From Mediterranea sp. (in: CFB group bacteria) (lineage in GTDB: Bacteria; Bacteroidota; Bacteroidia; Bacteroidales; Bacteroidaceae), in NCBI GenBank assembly GCA_031287715.1, contig JAITSN010000081.1:1-46176 (forward strand): 46,176 bases of DNA. The letters are read 5' to 3'. This document shows, in pieces, positions 35,530 through 45,413 of the stretch. Below the pieces are notes generated by a model. The model was not told the origin of the DNA. It worked only from the letters and a program-made list of their open reading frames with translations, and did no database searches. A program made the position numbers and the translations under genes. How positions within the stretch are numbered: the first letter of the stretch is position 1; each line of letters starts with the position of its first letter.

Positions 35530-36987
35530 TTAGAGCCTTCTGCCTCTTCCGGCGTCGATGCGCAGGAACATGAAGAGCAGAATGGTGAAGCCCCACAGGG
35601 AGGAGCCTCCGTAGCTGAAGAAGGGTAGGGGGATGCCGATGACGGGGGTTAGCCCCAGCACCATCCCGATATTGATGACCAAGTGGAAAAAGAAGATGCT
35701 CAGTACGGCGTATCCATAGACGCGGCCAAAGGCGGAGCGCTGCCTTTCGGCCAGCATGACCAACCGCAGGATCAGAATGAGGTATAGGACGAGCACGGCT
35801 ACGGATCCGATGAAGCCTTGTTCTTCGCCGACGGTGCAAAAGATGAAGTCTGTGTCTTGTTCGGGTACGTATTTGAGCTTGGTCTGGGTGCCGTTCAGGA
35901 AGCCCTTGCCTGTTAATCCTCCGGAACCGATGGCGATCTTGGACTGGTTTACGTTGTATCCCGCGCCGGCGAGGTCTTCTTCCATACCCAATACGACTCT
36001 GATGCGGACTTGCTGGTGGGGTTCGAGCATGCGATCGAATACGTAGTCGCTGGAGTACAGGAAAAATGCCGAACCCAGCGTAAAGAGAATGATCCAGATG
36101 TACTTCCATTGGCGTTCGCTTAAGGACAGGAAGATCAGATAGCCGGTGAGCAACGTTCCCAGGCCCCAGAGCACGTAGATGAGGTTGAAGGATATGTAAT
36201 GGGTAAGTTCGTATGCCAGCAGGATCACAGGTACGCTGACCAATAGGATGTTGCGGGCGGGTTTGAGCTTGTGCGAGTAGATCCAGGTCATCCCGGCGGT
36301 AAAGAAGATGACCATGGAGAGCACGGCGAACTGCCCTATAGAGGTTGGCGTATTGGGTACCATCACGTCGTCGAAGCGGATGCCTACAATGAAATACACG
36401 ATGGCGCAAACTCCCAGGAAGAGTACGGCTCCGGGCATCCCTTCGCGGTAAAGCACAAGGAAGAAGGCCAGGTATACTAAGGCGGATCCCGTTTCTTTCT
36501 GGAGGATGATCAGCAGCATGGGTAGCAGGATGATGACGCTTACGACAAATACGTATTTGATCCGCTTCATGCTGAAGGTGTAGGAGTTCATGCACTTGGC
36601 CAGGGCGAGGGCGGTGGCGAACTTGGCAAACTCGGCGGGCTGGAGGCTGAGAGGCCCCAGCTGGATCCACGAGCGCGACCCTTTGACGTCGGGGGCGATG
36701 AATATGGTGAGGAGGAGCAACAGGATCATCCCGATATAGGCGACGTAGGAGAACATGTCGTATATGCTGTCTTCGAGCATCAGCAGGATGAAGCCGAGGC
36801 CTAAGGAGCAGATGATCCAGATGAATTGCCTGCCGGAGCGGGTGGTGAAGTCGAAGAAGCCTTTTTCGCCGTAGTCGTAGCTGGCGCCGCATATGCTGAG
36901 CCAGCCTGCTGCGATGAGCAGCAGGTATACGCAGATGGTTACCCAATCCAGGCTCTTCCACCAAAGACTAACGCTTCTGAGGGTCAT
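35530..36987 (-). CDS. rodA: SEDS glycosyltransferase RodA
   Basis: RodA polymerises glycan strands of peptidoglycan during side-wall growth together with PBP2. This 485-residue protein has about ten membrane helices from residue 15 on, and the SEDS signatures ARSWIQLGPLSLQPAEFAK-like segment (KGSRSWIQLGPLSLQPAEF) and LPFFSYGGSSLWGF near the C-terminus. Its start overlaps the 3' end of mrdA by 20 bases, which marks it as the last gene of the elongation cluster. The overlapping Arg/His-rich frame at 35441-36964 is a shadow. Confidence 0.95.
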   Translation of the reverse strand: MTLRSVSLWWKSLDWVTICVYLLLIAAGWLSICGASYDYGEKGFFDFTTRSGRQFIWIICSLGLGFILLMLEDSIYDMFSYVAYIGMILLLLLTIFIAPDVKGSRSWIQLGPLSLQPAEFAKFATALALAKCMNSYTFSMKRIKYVFVVSVIILLPMLLIILQKETGSALVYLAFFLVLYREGMPGAVLFLGVCAIVYFIVGIRFDDVMVPNTPTSIGQFAVLSMVIFFTAGMTWIYSHKLKPARNILLVSVPVILLAYELTHYISFNLIYVLWGLGTLLTGYLIFLSLSERQWKYIWIILFTLGSAFFLYSSDYVFDRMLEPHQQVRIRVVLGMEEDLAGAGYNVNQSKIAIGSGGLTGKGFLNGTQTKLKYVPEQDTDFIFCTVGEEQGFIGSVAVLVLYLILILRLVMLAERQRSAFGRVYGYAVLSIFFFHLVINIGMVLGLTPVIGIPLPFFSYGGSSLWGFTILLFMFLRIDAGRGRRL

Positions 36988-38842
36988 GGGGTATTAGATT
37001 AGCGTTTTTGATGTACTCTATCTTATGTTCCCGTTCGGGTGCGATTTTTCCTGTCAGATATTTCTCTAACAGCAAGGCGCCCATGGGTACCGCCCAGGTT
37101 GCGCCGAAGCCGCCGTTCTCTATGTAAACGGAGATGGCGATCTTGGGGTTGTTCATGGGGGCGAAGCCCATAAAGATGGAGTGGTCTTTGCCTCTGTTCT
37201 GTGCGGTGCCGGTCTTTCCGCAGACTTCGATTCCGGGTATGTTGGCTCCACGGCAGGTTGCACCGTAGTCGCTTCCGATGACGGCGCCGCGCATACCTTC
37301 GGCGATGTATTCGTAGTATTTCCGGTCGATCGTTGTGTAGCGGGGTGTGCGGTAGATGCTGTCTAATTCGTGGTCTTCGATTTCTTTGACGATGTGCGGG
37401 GTGATGAAGCGGCCCCTGTTGGCGATCGTCGCGGCAAGGTTGGCGATTTGTACGGGGGTGAGGAGGACTTCACCCTGGCCGATGGCTGTCGAGATGATGC
37501 GCAGCGCTCCCCATCGGCCTTCGCCGTGTATCCTGTCGTAGTATTGGGCGTTGGGGATCAGGCCTCTTTTCTCTCCGGGGAGGTCGACGCCAAGCGCGTA
37601 TCCGAATCCCATGGATACCATATGGTCTTTCCATACCGTAAGGGCGTTGGCCGACGATCCGTATTTCTTTTTATTGTCGATCATGCGGTAGAAGCCCCAG
37701 CAGAAATAGGAATTGCAGGAGGTTGAGATGGAGGGGATGAACGGGATGGGTGAACCGTGCATGTGGCATCCTACGCTCAGGCCGCCGACGACGAAGCCGC
37801 CTTTTCCGTAGCAGGGGAAGGTGGTGTTTACATCGACGATGCCTTCTTGCAGGAAGACAAGCCCTTGTGCGGTCTTGAAGGTGGATCCCGGAGGGGTGCC
37901 CGACATCAGGGCGCGGTTAAAGAGGGGCTTCAGGGGGTCTTGTACCAAGAAGTTGTGGTTTGCTCCGCGTTGGCGCCCTACCATCGCCGACGGGTTGTAG
38001 GATGGGGCCGATACGAAGCAGAGGATCTCTCCTGTTTCGGGTTCGATGGCTACAATGCTTCCGAGTTTGTTCTGCATCAGTTCTTCGGCCAGCATCTGTA
38101 GTTCGATGTCGAGGCTTAGCGTCAGGTTCTTGCCGGGCACGGGTTTCTTGTCGAACTTCCCGTTCATATAGTGTCCCTGGATGCGCCCGTGGGCGTCTCT
38201 GAGGAGGACTTCCACTCCTTTTTCGCCACGGAGATAGGTTTCGTATGATTTCTCGATGCCTTGGTTGCCGATGTAGTCGCCCCGTACGTAATAGTCGTCG
38301 GTTTTAATATCTTCCATTGAGACTTCGGCGATGTCGCCAAGGGCGTGGGCAGCGGAGTTACAGGTGTACTGACGGATGGTGCGGCGCTGGATATAGAATC
38401 CCGAGAACTTGAACAGCTTTTCCTGGAACACTCCGGTTTCTTCGGCAGACAACTGGGTCATAAATACCTGGTGGGTGTAGCGGGAGTATCCGGGGTTCTG
38501 GCGCTTGTCGCGTATGTCGGACATGCGTCTCCGGAACCAGGCGGGGGTGATGTTCAGCGTCCGGCAAAAGTCGAGCGTATCCAAGTTCTCGATTTCCGTC
38601 ATCGCCACGGTAATGTCATAAGCCGGCTGGTTAAACACCAGCAGTTTACCGGTGCGGTCGTACATGGCTCCACGGGAAGGGTACTGTGTTTTATTGAGGA
38701 AAGCGTTACTGTCGGCGTTCCTTTTATAGTCTTCGGAAACGATTTGCAGGTCGAACAGGCGCAAACAGAAAATGAGCACCGTTACGATAATGATGCCGCT
38801 GATGACGAACTTTCGTTTTTCGAGCGTATAGTTTTTAACCAT
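36968..38842 (-). CDS. mrdA: Penicillin-binding protein 2 (elongasome transpeptidase)
   Basis: This 624-residue class B penicillin-binding protein cross-links peptidoglycan in the elongasome. One N-terminal membrane helix (about 12-32) is followed by the PBP dimerisation domain and the transpeptidase domain. Its active-site motifs are STFK in GTPPGSTFKTAQG (Ser near 319), SCN in STSCNSYF (near 374) and KTGTAQ (near 543). It begins two bases before the mreD stop codon region ends (one-base gap) and overlaps rodA by 20 bases, so the genes are coupled. The order mreB-mreC-mreD-mrdA-rodA is the classical one. Confidence 0.95.
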   Translation of the reverse strand: MVKNYTLEKRKFVISGIIIVTVLIFCLRLFDLQIVSEDYKRNADSNAFLNKTQYPSRGAMYDRTGKLLVFNQPAYDITVAMTEIENLDTLDFCRTLNITPAWFRRRMSDIRDKRQNPGYSRYTHQVFMTQLSAEETGVFQEKLFKFSGFYIQRRTIRQYTCNSAAHALGDIAEVSMEDIKTDDYYVRGDYIGNQGIEKSYETYLRGEKGVEVLLRDAHGRIQGHYMNGKFDKKPVPGKNLTLSLDIELQMLAEELMQNKLGSIVAIEPETGEILCFVSAPSYNPSAMVGRQRGANHNFLVQDPLKPLFNRALMSGTPPGSTFKTAQGLVFLQEGIVDVNTTFPCYGKGGFVVGGLSVGCHMHGSPIPFIPSISTSCNSYFCWGFYRMIDNKKKYGSSANALTVWKDHMVSMGFGYALGVDLPGEKRGLIPNAQYYDRIHGEGRWGALRIISTAIGQGEVLLTPVQIANLAATIANRGRFITPHIVKEIEDHELDSIYRTPRYTTIDRKYYEYIAEGMRGAVIGSDYGATCRGANIPGIEVCGKTGTAQNRGKDHSIFMGFAPMNNPKIAISVYIENGGFGATWAVPMGALLLEKYLTGKIAPEREHKIEYIKNANLIPHDPQKR

Positions 38843-38843
38843 A

Positions 38844-39338
38844 CTACTTTCTTATTTTGTCGATAGCTACTATACAGACAACCGTCAATACCGTGCTGCT
38901 GACTATTCTTACGAATAGTTCATAAATGTCCGAGAATGAAAAAAAGGCGATTGTGAACAGCATCAGGTGGTGTGTGAATACAGCTACCAAGAGATATTTC
39001 ACGTAGGATGAAAACCCCATGTTCTTCAACGAAGGTACAATTTTCTGATTGTCGCGGGGGGTGAATAGACTGAGGTATACCGGACGGGAGAAGGCCAGCA
39101 TCACCGTTGCGGCGGCATTCATTCCGGATGTATTTGAAAAGATGTCAATGCACAACCCCAGGGCGAATCCCCATAGCATCGCTTCGTTCCTGGAAGTGTT
39201 GGCCTCCAGCCGCAGCATAAAATAGATGTATAGAAAGGGGGTTGCATATCCGGCTATATGCACATTGTTCAGGATAAGCACTTGCAGGAGCAGTAATCCG
39301 ACGAACCAAAAGAATTTATGTATATAGCTTATGATCAT
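38844..39338 (-). CDS. mreD: Rod shape-determining protein MreD
   Basis: This 164-residue integral membrane protein has about five helices and links the MreC-MreB complex to the elongasome. The frame extends to 39404, but the ATG at 39338 (MIISYIHKFFWFVGLLLLQ) starts straight into the first helix and fits the family length; it overlaps the mreC 3' end by 23 bases. Family identity rests on size, topology, the GLCIDIFS segment and position between mreC and mrdA. Confidence 0.9.
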   Translation of the reverse strand: MIISYIHKFFWFVGLLLLQVLILNNVHIAGYATPFLYIYFMLRLEANTSRNEAMLWGFALGLCIDIFSNTSGMNAAATVMLAFSRPVYLSLFTPRDNQKIVPSLKNMGFSSYVKYLLVAVFTHHLMLFTIAFFSFSDIYELFVRIVSSTVLTVVCIVAIDKIRK

Positions 39339-40179
39339 GTTTTGTTGCTTTCTTTTCCAATTCACGTTGTTCTTGCTGCCCCGACCTCGAAAGGATGCGT
39401 ACAATGCTTACCTTTCCGAAGTCTGTTGCTAATTTCACTTTCAGCAGGTAAGAAAGTCCGTCGTGCGAATCGGACATATCATCTACCGTTCCGACCATAA
39501 TGCCCGGAGGGAAAACGGTTGAATATCCGCTTGTCACAACCGTATCGCCCAGGTTAAACGGTGCGTGGCGGGGCAAGTCTTTCAGGTAGGCGTATTTTGA
39601 ATCTCCGTGTTCCCACTTCAGGTAACCGAAATACTCATATCCCAATATCTTGCAACTGATATTCGATTTGCTGTTTAGCAGGGAGATTACAATCGAATAA
39701 TGGGCGGAGGTCATATAGACAATTCCTACTACTCCGTTGGCATCTACGACTCCCATTTCGGGACGGATGCCGTCTTTCTCTCCCTTATCGATCGTGATAT
39801 AGTTATCGGCATTGGTCAGGCTGTTGTTGATAACATTCGCTTTGAATATTTCATAGTCGGCCAGCGGGGTATTCCTGATGCCGGCTATTTCCTGCGAATC
39901 CGTATGGTATTCTTTCAGCGCTTTTTCCAATTGTGTTATTTGTTGCTCAAGAGCGAGGTTGCGGTCCAGCAATGCTTGATTGGTGGACTTTAAATGGAAA
40001 TAGGATGAGACGCCTCCCGACAGTTCGTATACCTTTCCTGTCACCACATTGGCAGAAGTAAAGAAAACGCCCCGCTGATAGTGGTTGAAACGGAATAGCA
40101 GGAACATACAGACCACTTCCAACAGGATGAAGAGGAACCAATAGTTATACCGTATAAGAAAGTCCAGTAAATTCCGCAT
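39316..40179 (-). CDS. mreC: Rod shape-determining protein MreC
   Basis: This 287-residue protein has one N-terminal membrane helix (about 11-28), a coiled coil (about 65-95, DRNLALEQQITQLEKALKEYH) and the periplasmic beta-domain with VINNSLTNADNYITIDKG and VVTSGYSTVFPPGIMVG, typical of MreC. It scaffolds PBP2 and RodA on the outer side of the membrane. It follows mreB by 34 bases and overlaps mreD by 23. Confidence 0.94.
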   Translation of the reverse strand: MRNLLDFLIRYNYWFLFILLEVVCMFLLFRFNHYQRGVFFTSANVVTGKVYELSGGVSSYFHLKSTNQALLDRNLALEQQITQLEKALKEYHTDSQEIAGIRNTPLADYEIFKANVINNSLTNADNYITIDKGEKDGIRPEMGVVDANGVVGIVYMTSAHYSIVISLLNSKSNISCKILGYEYFGYLKWEHGDSKYAYLKDLPRHAPFNLGDTVVTSGYSTVFPPGIMVGTVDDMSDSHDGLSYLLKVKLATDFGKVSIVRILSRSGQQEQRELEKKATKHDHKLYT

Positions 40180-40213
40180 AAAATTCTAATGTGCTAATGT
40201 GGCACAGTATAAA

Positions 40214-41236
40214 TCATCTCATCAGGAATGAGAAGCGCTCCACGTTTTTCAACGCAATGCCCGTACCCTTGGCTACGGCATGAAGCGGATCTTCTGCAAT
40301 ATGGAACGGGATATTGATCTTATCCGTCAAGCGTTTGTCCAAGCCGCGAAGGAGTGCGCCGCCGCCTGCCAGATAGATGCCGTTATGCACGATGTCTGCA
40401 TACAGTTCGGGCGGAGTGTTTTCCAATGCGCTCAGAATAGCTGTCTCAATCTTGGAGATTGATTTCTCCAGGCAGTGCGCCACTTCCTGGTAACATACCG
40501 GAACTTCCATCGGAAGTGCTGTGATACGGTTAGGGCCATGGACGATATAGTCTTCGGGAGCATCGTCGCCCAATTCGGTCAATGCAGCACCTACATTTAT
40601 CTTGATGCGCTCTGCCATACGCTCACTGACTTTCACATTGTGCTGACGGCTCATATACTCCTGGATGTCGCCGGTTAAATCATCACCTGCTATGCGGATG
40701 GAATTGTTTGAGACGATTCCCCCCAGAGAGATTACGGCAATCTCGGTCGAGCCGCCACCTATATCGACAATCATGTTTCCTTCCGGTGCTTCAACGTCGA
40801 TGCCAATGCCGATAGCCGCCGCCATCGGTTCAAAGATCAGATACACGTCACGCCCTCCGGCATGTTCGGCTGAATCGCGGACTGCACGGAGTTCAACTTC
40901 CGTACTTCCCGAAGGTACGCCGATTACCATACGAAGCGAAGGTGAGAAGAGCTGGTTGCGCGAATTGACTTGTTTGATCAAACCGCGCATCATTTGCTCA
41001 CAAGCGTAGAAGTCGGCAATCACACCATCACGAAGCGGGCGGATGGTGCGTATGTTTTCGTGGGTTTTTTCGTGCATCATCTTTGCCTTTTCACCCACTG
41101 CTATCATTTTGTCTGTACGGCGGTCGAGCGCAACTACCGATGGTTCATCCACCACAATTTTACCGTTCGTGATGATAATGGTATTGGCGGTACCAAGGTC
41201 CATTGCTATTTCCTGCGTAAAAGAGAACAATCCCAT
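40214..41236 (-). CDS. mreB: Actin-like cytoskeletal protein MreB
   Basis: This 340-residue bacterial actin forms membrane-bound filaments that orient wall synthesis. The ATP phosphate-1 motif is in MDLGTANTIII (about 12-22), the phosphate-2 region is in VDIGGGSTEIAVIS, and the adenosine motif is in GIYLAGGGALLRG. The N-terminus MGLFSFTQE is a plausible membrane-binding helix. It lies 70 bases after purH on the same strand, with an inverted repeat in between, so it may be read through from purH or start on its own. Confidence 0.97.
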   Translation of the reverse strand: MGLFSFTQEIAMDLGTANTIIITNGKIVVDEPSVVALDRRTDKMIAVGEKAKMMHEKTHENIRTIRPLRDGVIADFYACEQMMRGLIKQVNSRNQLFSPSLRMVIGVPSGSTEVELRAVRDSAEHAGGRDVYLIFEPMAAAIGIGIDVEAPEGNMIVDIGGGSTEIAVISLGGIVSNNSIRIAGDDLTGDIQEYMSRQHNVKVSERMAERIKINVGAALTELGDDAPEDYIVHGPNRITALPMEVPVCYQEVAHCLEKSISKIETAILSALENTPPELYADIVHNGIYLAGGGALLRGLDKRLTDKINIPFHIAEDPLHAVAKGTGIALKNVERFSFLMR

Positions 41237-41239
41237 ATT

Positions 41240-41302
41240 AGTAGTTAGAAATTTATATTAATAGTATAAGTTATAATTAGTAGATAGTGAAACCTAACTA
41301 CT
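41240..41302. repeat. Inverted repeat filling the purH-mreB spacer
   Basis: AGTAGTTAG (41240-41248) is the reverse complement of CTAACTACT (41294-41302). It encloses AT-rich sequence just before the mreB start and could act as an attenuator or RNA-processing stem. No promoter consensus was recognised within. Confidence 0.4.
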
Positions 41303-41306
41303 TAAT

Positions 41307-42830
41307 TTAATGCTTAAAATGTCGAACACCTGTTGTTACCATTGCCACACCCTGTTCATTGCAATAGCTGACTGTCAAGTCGTCCCTTACAGATCCACCC
41401 GGTTGAATAACTGCCGTTACGCCTTCTTTGCAGGCGATTTCCACACAGTCGGGGAATGGAAAGAAGGCATCCGAAGCCATAACCGCTCCTTGCAGGCTGA
41501 AACCGAATGATCTCGCTTTCTCGATAGCTTGTTTCAGTGCATCTACACGTGATGTTTGTCCCACGCCGCTGGCAAGCAATTGCTTTCCCTTGGCCAGAAC
41601 GATCGCGTTCGACTTGCTGTTTTTCACGATCTTGTTGGCAAACAGCAGGTCTTCAACTTCATCCGGAGCCGGTTCTTTTTCGGTAACGGTTTTCAAATCG
41701 GCTACGGTTTCAACATTCAAGTCTCTTTCCTGAACCAATACGCCATTCAGCAGTGAACGGAATTGTTTTGCAGGCAAGCGGGTTTCTTTACGCACAAGGA
41801 TGATGCGGTTTTTCTTTTGTCCCAGCGTTTCCAGCGCAGCCACGTCATAATCGGGAGCGATGATCACTTCAAAGAATATCTTGTTGATCTCTTCCGCCGT
41901 GTCTTTGTCGATCACAGCATTGGTAACCAGCACACCGCCATAAGCCGAAACGGGGTCGCCTGCCAGCGCATCCTTCCATGCTTCAAGCACGGTTGGACGG
42001 GATGCCAGCCCGCAAGCGTTGTTGTGTTTCAGTATGGCGAAGGTCGTATTTTTAAATTCGTCAATCAGTTCAACAGCCGCATTAATATCAAGCAGATTGT
42101 TGTATGACAGTTCTTTTCCGTGGATCTGGTCGAACATTTCTTCCAGGTTTCCATAGAAGTATCCTTTCTGGTGCGGGTTTTCCCCGTAGCGGAGCGCTTT
42201 CTGGTCGCCGGCTGTGCAACGGAAAGCCGAACCTTCTTCGTTATCAAAATAGTTGAAGATGGCCGAGTCGTAGTGCGAAGAAACGGCAAAGGCCTCTTTG
42301 GCCATCCAGCGGCGTTCTTCCAGCGTTGAAGTCGCCCCGTGTTCCGTCAGCATATCCAACAGTGGCTTATACTGAAACTGGGAAGCGACGACGATCACGT
42401 CATTGTAATTTTTCGCCGCCGCGCGTATCAGGGAGATACCGCCTATGTCAATCTTTTCAATGACGGCTGCCTCGTCCGCCCCGGAAGCTACTGTGGCTTC
42501 AAACGGATAAAGGTCTACGATGACAAGGTCTATTTCGGGGATTTCGTATTTTTCGATTTGCTGCATGTCTTGCCTGTCCGAACGACGGCACAAGATTCCT
42601 CCGAAGACTTTCGGATGAAGCGTTTTCACCCTTCCACCCAACAGGGAGGGATAGGATGTGAAATCTTCCACCGCCTTACACGGGAAGCCTAACGATTCAA
42701 TAAACCGCTGAGTACCTCCGGTGGATAAAAACGCGACCCCTTCTTTATAAAGCATAGTTATAATTTCATCTAATCCTTCTTTGTGGTAAACCGACACGAG
42801 AGCAGTCTTTATTCTTTTAGTTTCAGACAT
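41307..42830 (-). CDS. purH: Bifunctional AICAR formyltransferase / IMP cyclohydrolase
   Basis: PurH carries out the last two steps of purine synthesis, AICAR to IMP. This 507-residue protein has the N-terminal MGS-like cyclohydrolase domain (to about 140; STGGTQRFIESLG and SYPSLLGGRVKTLHP) and the C-terminal transformylase domain with LRYGENPHQKGYFYG and the Lys-His catalytic motif in ILKHNNACG. The start at 42830 is preceded by a -7 element. It is divergent from purM, another purine gene, and is upstream of mreB. Confidence 0.97.
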   Translation of the reverse strand: MSETKRIKTALVSVYHKEGLDEIITMLYKEGVAFLSTGGTQRFIESLGFPCKAVEDFTSYPSLLGGRVKTLHPKVFGGILCRRSDRQDMQQIEKYEIPEIDLVIVDLYPFEATVASGADEAAVIEKIDIGGISLIRAAAKNYNDVIVVASQFQYKPLLDMLTEHGATSTLEERRWMAKEAFAVSSHYDSAIFNYFDNEEGSAFRCTAGDQKALRYGENPHQKGYFYGNLEEMFDQIHGKELSYNNLLDINAAVELIDEFKNTTFAILKHNNACGLASRPTVLEAWKDALAGDPVSAYGGVLVTNAVIDKDTAEEINKIFFEVIIAPDYDVAALETLGQKKNRIILVRKETRLPAKQFRSLLNGVLVQERDLNVETVADLKTVTEKEPAPDEVEDLLFANKIVKNSKSNAIVLAKGKQLLASGVGQTSRVDALKQAIEKARSFGFSLQGAVMASDAFFPFPDCVEIACKEGVTAVIQPGGSVRDDLTVSYCNEQGVAMVTTGVRHFKH

Positions 42831-42859
42831 TTAAAAAGCGCATTAAGTTTTTTGATGCG

Positions 42860-42867
42860 CAAAGATA
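42860..42867 (-). promoter_or_regulatory. -7 element of purH
   Basis: Minus-strand TATCTTTG matches TAnnTTTG and is 29 bases before the ATG at 42830. The -33 element is unclear. Confidence 0.5.
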
Positions 42868-42991
42868 TAAATTTTGTTTTATCACACCTAATTAAATGTT
42901 GAAAATTAAGGCTTGAAAATTAGGTCTTTATCATTTCAACTCTTGTCTCGATTATTTCCGGCTTTCCACCCCGGCCCGCACGCCGCATCCC

Positions 42992-43022
42992 TTTGGCAAC
43001 AGGAAAAAAAGAAGTACTTTTG
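42992..43022 (+). promoter_or_regulatory. Consensus Bacteroidetes promoter of purM-prfA
   Basis: TTTG (42992-42995), exactly 19 bases, then TACTTTTG (43015-43022): both elements match the consensus fully. The purM ATG is 25 bases downstream. This excludes the upstream Met at 42913. Confidence 0.75.
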
Positions 43023-43047
43023 CAATTGTATACAAATCATATTATTT

Positions 43048-44214
43048 ATGGGTGATCAACGATATATGATGCGGGGCGTGTCTGCATCAAAAGAAGATGT
43101 ACACAACGCCATCAGGCATATTAACAAAGGACTTTATCCGAAAACATTCTGTAAAATTATTCCCGATATACTGGGCGGCGACCCCGAATATTGCAACATC
43201 ATGCACGCCGACGGCGCGGGGACGAAATCTTCCCTTGCTTATATATATTGGAAAGAAACCGGCGACCTCTCTGTCTGGAAAGGCATTGCACAAGACGCAC
43301 TCATCATGAATATTGATGATCTCCTGTGCGTGGGTGCCGTCGATAACATCCTGGTATCCTCCACTATCGGACGCAACAAGCTGCTCATCCCCGGAGAAGT
43401 GATCTCGGCCATCATCAACGGCACGAACGAACTGCTCGACGAACTCCGCGGAATGGGAATAGGCGTATATGCCACCGGCGGCGAGACAGCCGACGTGGGC
43501 GACCTGGTGCGCACGATTATCGTAGACAGTACCGTTACCTGCCGCATGAAACGCAGCGATGTGATCGACAATGCCGCCATCCGCCCGGGTGATGCGATCG
43601 TGGGGCTGGCGTCTTACGGACAAGCCACCTACGAAAGAGAATACAACGGCGGCATGGGAAGCAACGGGCTGACCTCCGCCCGTCACGACGTGTTTGCCAA
43701 CTACCTCGCAGAGAAATATCCGGAGAGCTACGAGGCGGCCATACCGCCGGAACTTGTTTACTCGGGCCGCTTGAGGCTGACCGACAAGGTGGAAGGCACG
43801 CCCGCAGACGCCGGAAAGCTGTTGCTTTCGCCCACCCGTACGTACGCGCCGGTAGTCAAGAAACTGCTGGAAGTGCTGCGCCCGCAGATTCACGGCATGG
43901 TACACTGCTCGGGAGGCGCGCAAACCAAGATCCTCCATTTCGTGGACAACCTGCGCATCGTCAAAGACAACCTCTTCCCCTTACCGCCGCTCTTCGGAAT
44001 CATACGCGAGCAGAGTGGAACGGAATGGAAGGAAATGTACAAAGTATTCAATATGGGCCACCGGCTGGAAATATACCTCCCACCCGAACACGCCCAAGAA
44101 GTAATCGCCATTTCCAAATCCTTCAACATCGACGCACAAATCGTAGGGCATGTGGAAGCCGGCAACAAAAAAGAACTGATCATTGAAACCGAATTTGGAA
44201 CGTTTGAATATTAA
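43048..44214 (+). CDS. purM: Phosphoribosylformylglycinamidine cyclo-ligase (AIR synthase)
   Basis: This 388-residue protein belongs to the AIR-synthase/PurM ATPase family, in the form found in Bacteroidetes, and makes 5-aminoimidazole ribonucleotide from FGAM. Visible segments are HADGAGTKSSLAYIYWKE, DALIMNIDDLLCVGA, ATGGETADVGDLVRTI and the C-terminal SGGAQTKILHF. It is somewhat longer than the Escherichia coli enzyme. The start at 43048 (MGDQRYMMRGVSASK) is set by the promoter just upstream. prfA follows three bases after its stop, so the two share a transcript. purH lies divergently on the other side. Confidence 0.9.
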   Translation: MGDQRYMMRGVSASKEDVHNAIRHINKGLYPKTFCKIIPDILGGDPEYCNIMHADGAGTKSSLAYIYWKETGDLSVWKGIAQDALIMNIDDLLCVGAVDNILVSSTIGRNKLLIPGEVISAIINGTNELLDELRGMGIGVYATGGETADVGDLVRTIIVDSTVTCRMKRSDVIDNAAIRPGDAIVGLASYGQATYEREYNGGMGSNGLTSARHDVFANYLAEKYPESYEAAIPPELVYSGRLRLTDKVEGTPADAGKLLLSPTRTYAPVVKKLLEVLRPQIHGMVHCSGGAQTKILHFVDNLRIVKDNLFPLPPLFGIIREQSGTEWKEMYKVFNMGHRLEIYLPPEHAQEVIAISKSFNIDAQIVGHVEAGNKKELIIETEFGTFEY

Positions 44215-44217
44215 TCC

Positions 44218-45306
44218 ATGACCGACAACAACATACTATCCAAGCTGGAAGCCTTAGTGAGCCGCTTCGAGGAAGTAGCCACATTGATTACGGACCCGGC
44301 CGTCATTGCCGACCAAAAACGGTTTGTCAAGCTCGCCAAAGAGTATAAAGAGCTGGATGACATCATGAAATCCCGCAAAGAATACATCCGGACCCTGGCC
44401 GGCATAGAAGAGGCAAAGGCCATTCTGGGAAGCGAACAGGACGGCGAAATGCGGGAGATGGCCCGCGAAGAGATAGACGCCGGACAAGCCCGCCTGCCAC
44501 AGCTGGAAGAAGAAATCAAACAACTCCTCATCCCCAAAGACCCCGAAGACGGCAAGAACGCCATTGTCGAAATACGCGGAGGGACAGGAGGGGACGAGGC
44601 CGCCATCTTCGCAGGAGACCTCTTCCGCATGTACATGAAATACTGCGAAACGAAAAGCTGGCAAACCGAAGTCACCAGCTGCAGCGAAGGTAGCGCAGGC
44701 GGATTTAAGGAAATCATATTCACCGTGACAGGCGGCGACAACGTCTACGGCACCTTGAAGTACGAGAGTGGCGTGCACCGCGTGCAACGCATACCGGCGA
44801 CCGAAACGCAGGGGCGCGTACACACATCGGCCGCGTCGGTCGCCGTGCTGCCTGAAGCCGAAGAAGTGGATGTGGAAATCAATCCGGCGGACCTGGAATT
44901 TCAAACCGCGCGGTCGAGCGGTGCCGGCGGGCAAAACGTAAACAAAGTCGAAACAAAGGTGCAACTGTTCCACAAACCAACCGGAATACAAATCCAATGC
45001 CAGGTGTCCCGCTCGCAGCTCGCCAACAAGGAAATGGCGCTGCAAATGCTCAGGACGAGGCTCTACGACATGAAAATGCAAGAACACCTGGCCGCCATAT
45101 CATCCAAAAGAAAAACAATGGTCTCCACCGGCGACCGCTCGGCCAAAATCCGCACCTACAACTATCCTCAGGGGCGTATCACCGACCACCGCATCAACTA
45201 CACCATATACAACTTGTCTGCATTTATGGACGGCGATATTCAAGACTGCATCAACCATCTGATCGTGGCGGAAAATGCCGAACGGATGAAAGAAAACGAG
45301 CTTTAG
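44218..45306 (+). CDS. prfA: Peptide chain release factor 1
   Basis: RF1 reads UAA and UAG stop codons and triggers peptide release. This 362-residue protein has the stop-codon recognition tripeptide PAT in [10 protein letters not shown] (near 192) and the catalytic GGQ in [15 protein letters not shown] (near 236); the recognition element PxT separates it from RF2. It is the second gene of the purM transcript. An N(5)-methylation enzyme gene is not next to it here. Confidence 0.97.
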   Translation: MTDNNILSKLEALVSRFEEVATLITDPAVIADQKRFVKLAKEYKELDDIMKSRKEYIRTLAGIEEAKAILGSEQDGEMREMAREEIDAGQARLPQLEEEIKQLLIPKDPEDGKNAIVEIRGGTGGDEAAIFAGDLFRMYMKYCETKSWQTEVTSCSEGSAGGFKEIIFTVTGGDNVYGTLKYESGVHRVQRIPATETQGRVHTSAASVAVLPEAEEVDVEINPADLEFQTARSSGAGGQNVNKVETKVQLFHKPTGIQIQCQVSRSQLANKEMALQMLRTRLYDMKMQEHLAAISSKRKTMVSTGDRSAKIRTYNYPQGRITDHRINYTIYNLSAFMDGDIQDCINHLIVAENAERMKENEL

Positions 45307-45348
45307 GGAGAATATTCGCAAATCACCTCCTACTCTCCAAACAAGTTG

Positions 45349-45389
45349 CCGGGCATAAAAACAGAAAGGCTAAAGTGCCGGATGCCCGG
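45349..45389 (+). terminator. Possible terminator after prfA
   Basis: CCGGGCA (45349-45355) pairs with TGCCCGG (45383-45389), followed by TTCTTTG. The loop is long, so the call is weak. Confidence 0.35.
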
Positions 45390-45413
45390 TTCTTTGTCCA
45401 AAAGAAGGCCGGT

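Noticed and set aside
35441..36964. 507-residue Arg/His-rich minus-strand protein over rodA
   Set aside because: It is an out-of-frame shadow of rodA, which has clear SEDS motifs in the other frame.
43087..43938. 283-residue minus-strand protein over purM
   Set aside because: It is a shadow of purM; no domain or promoter supports it.
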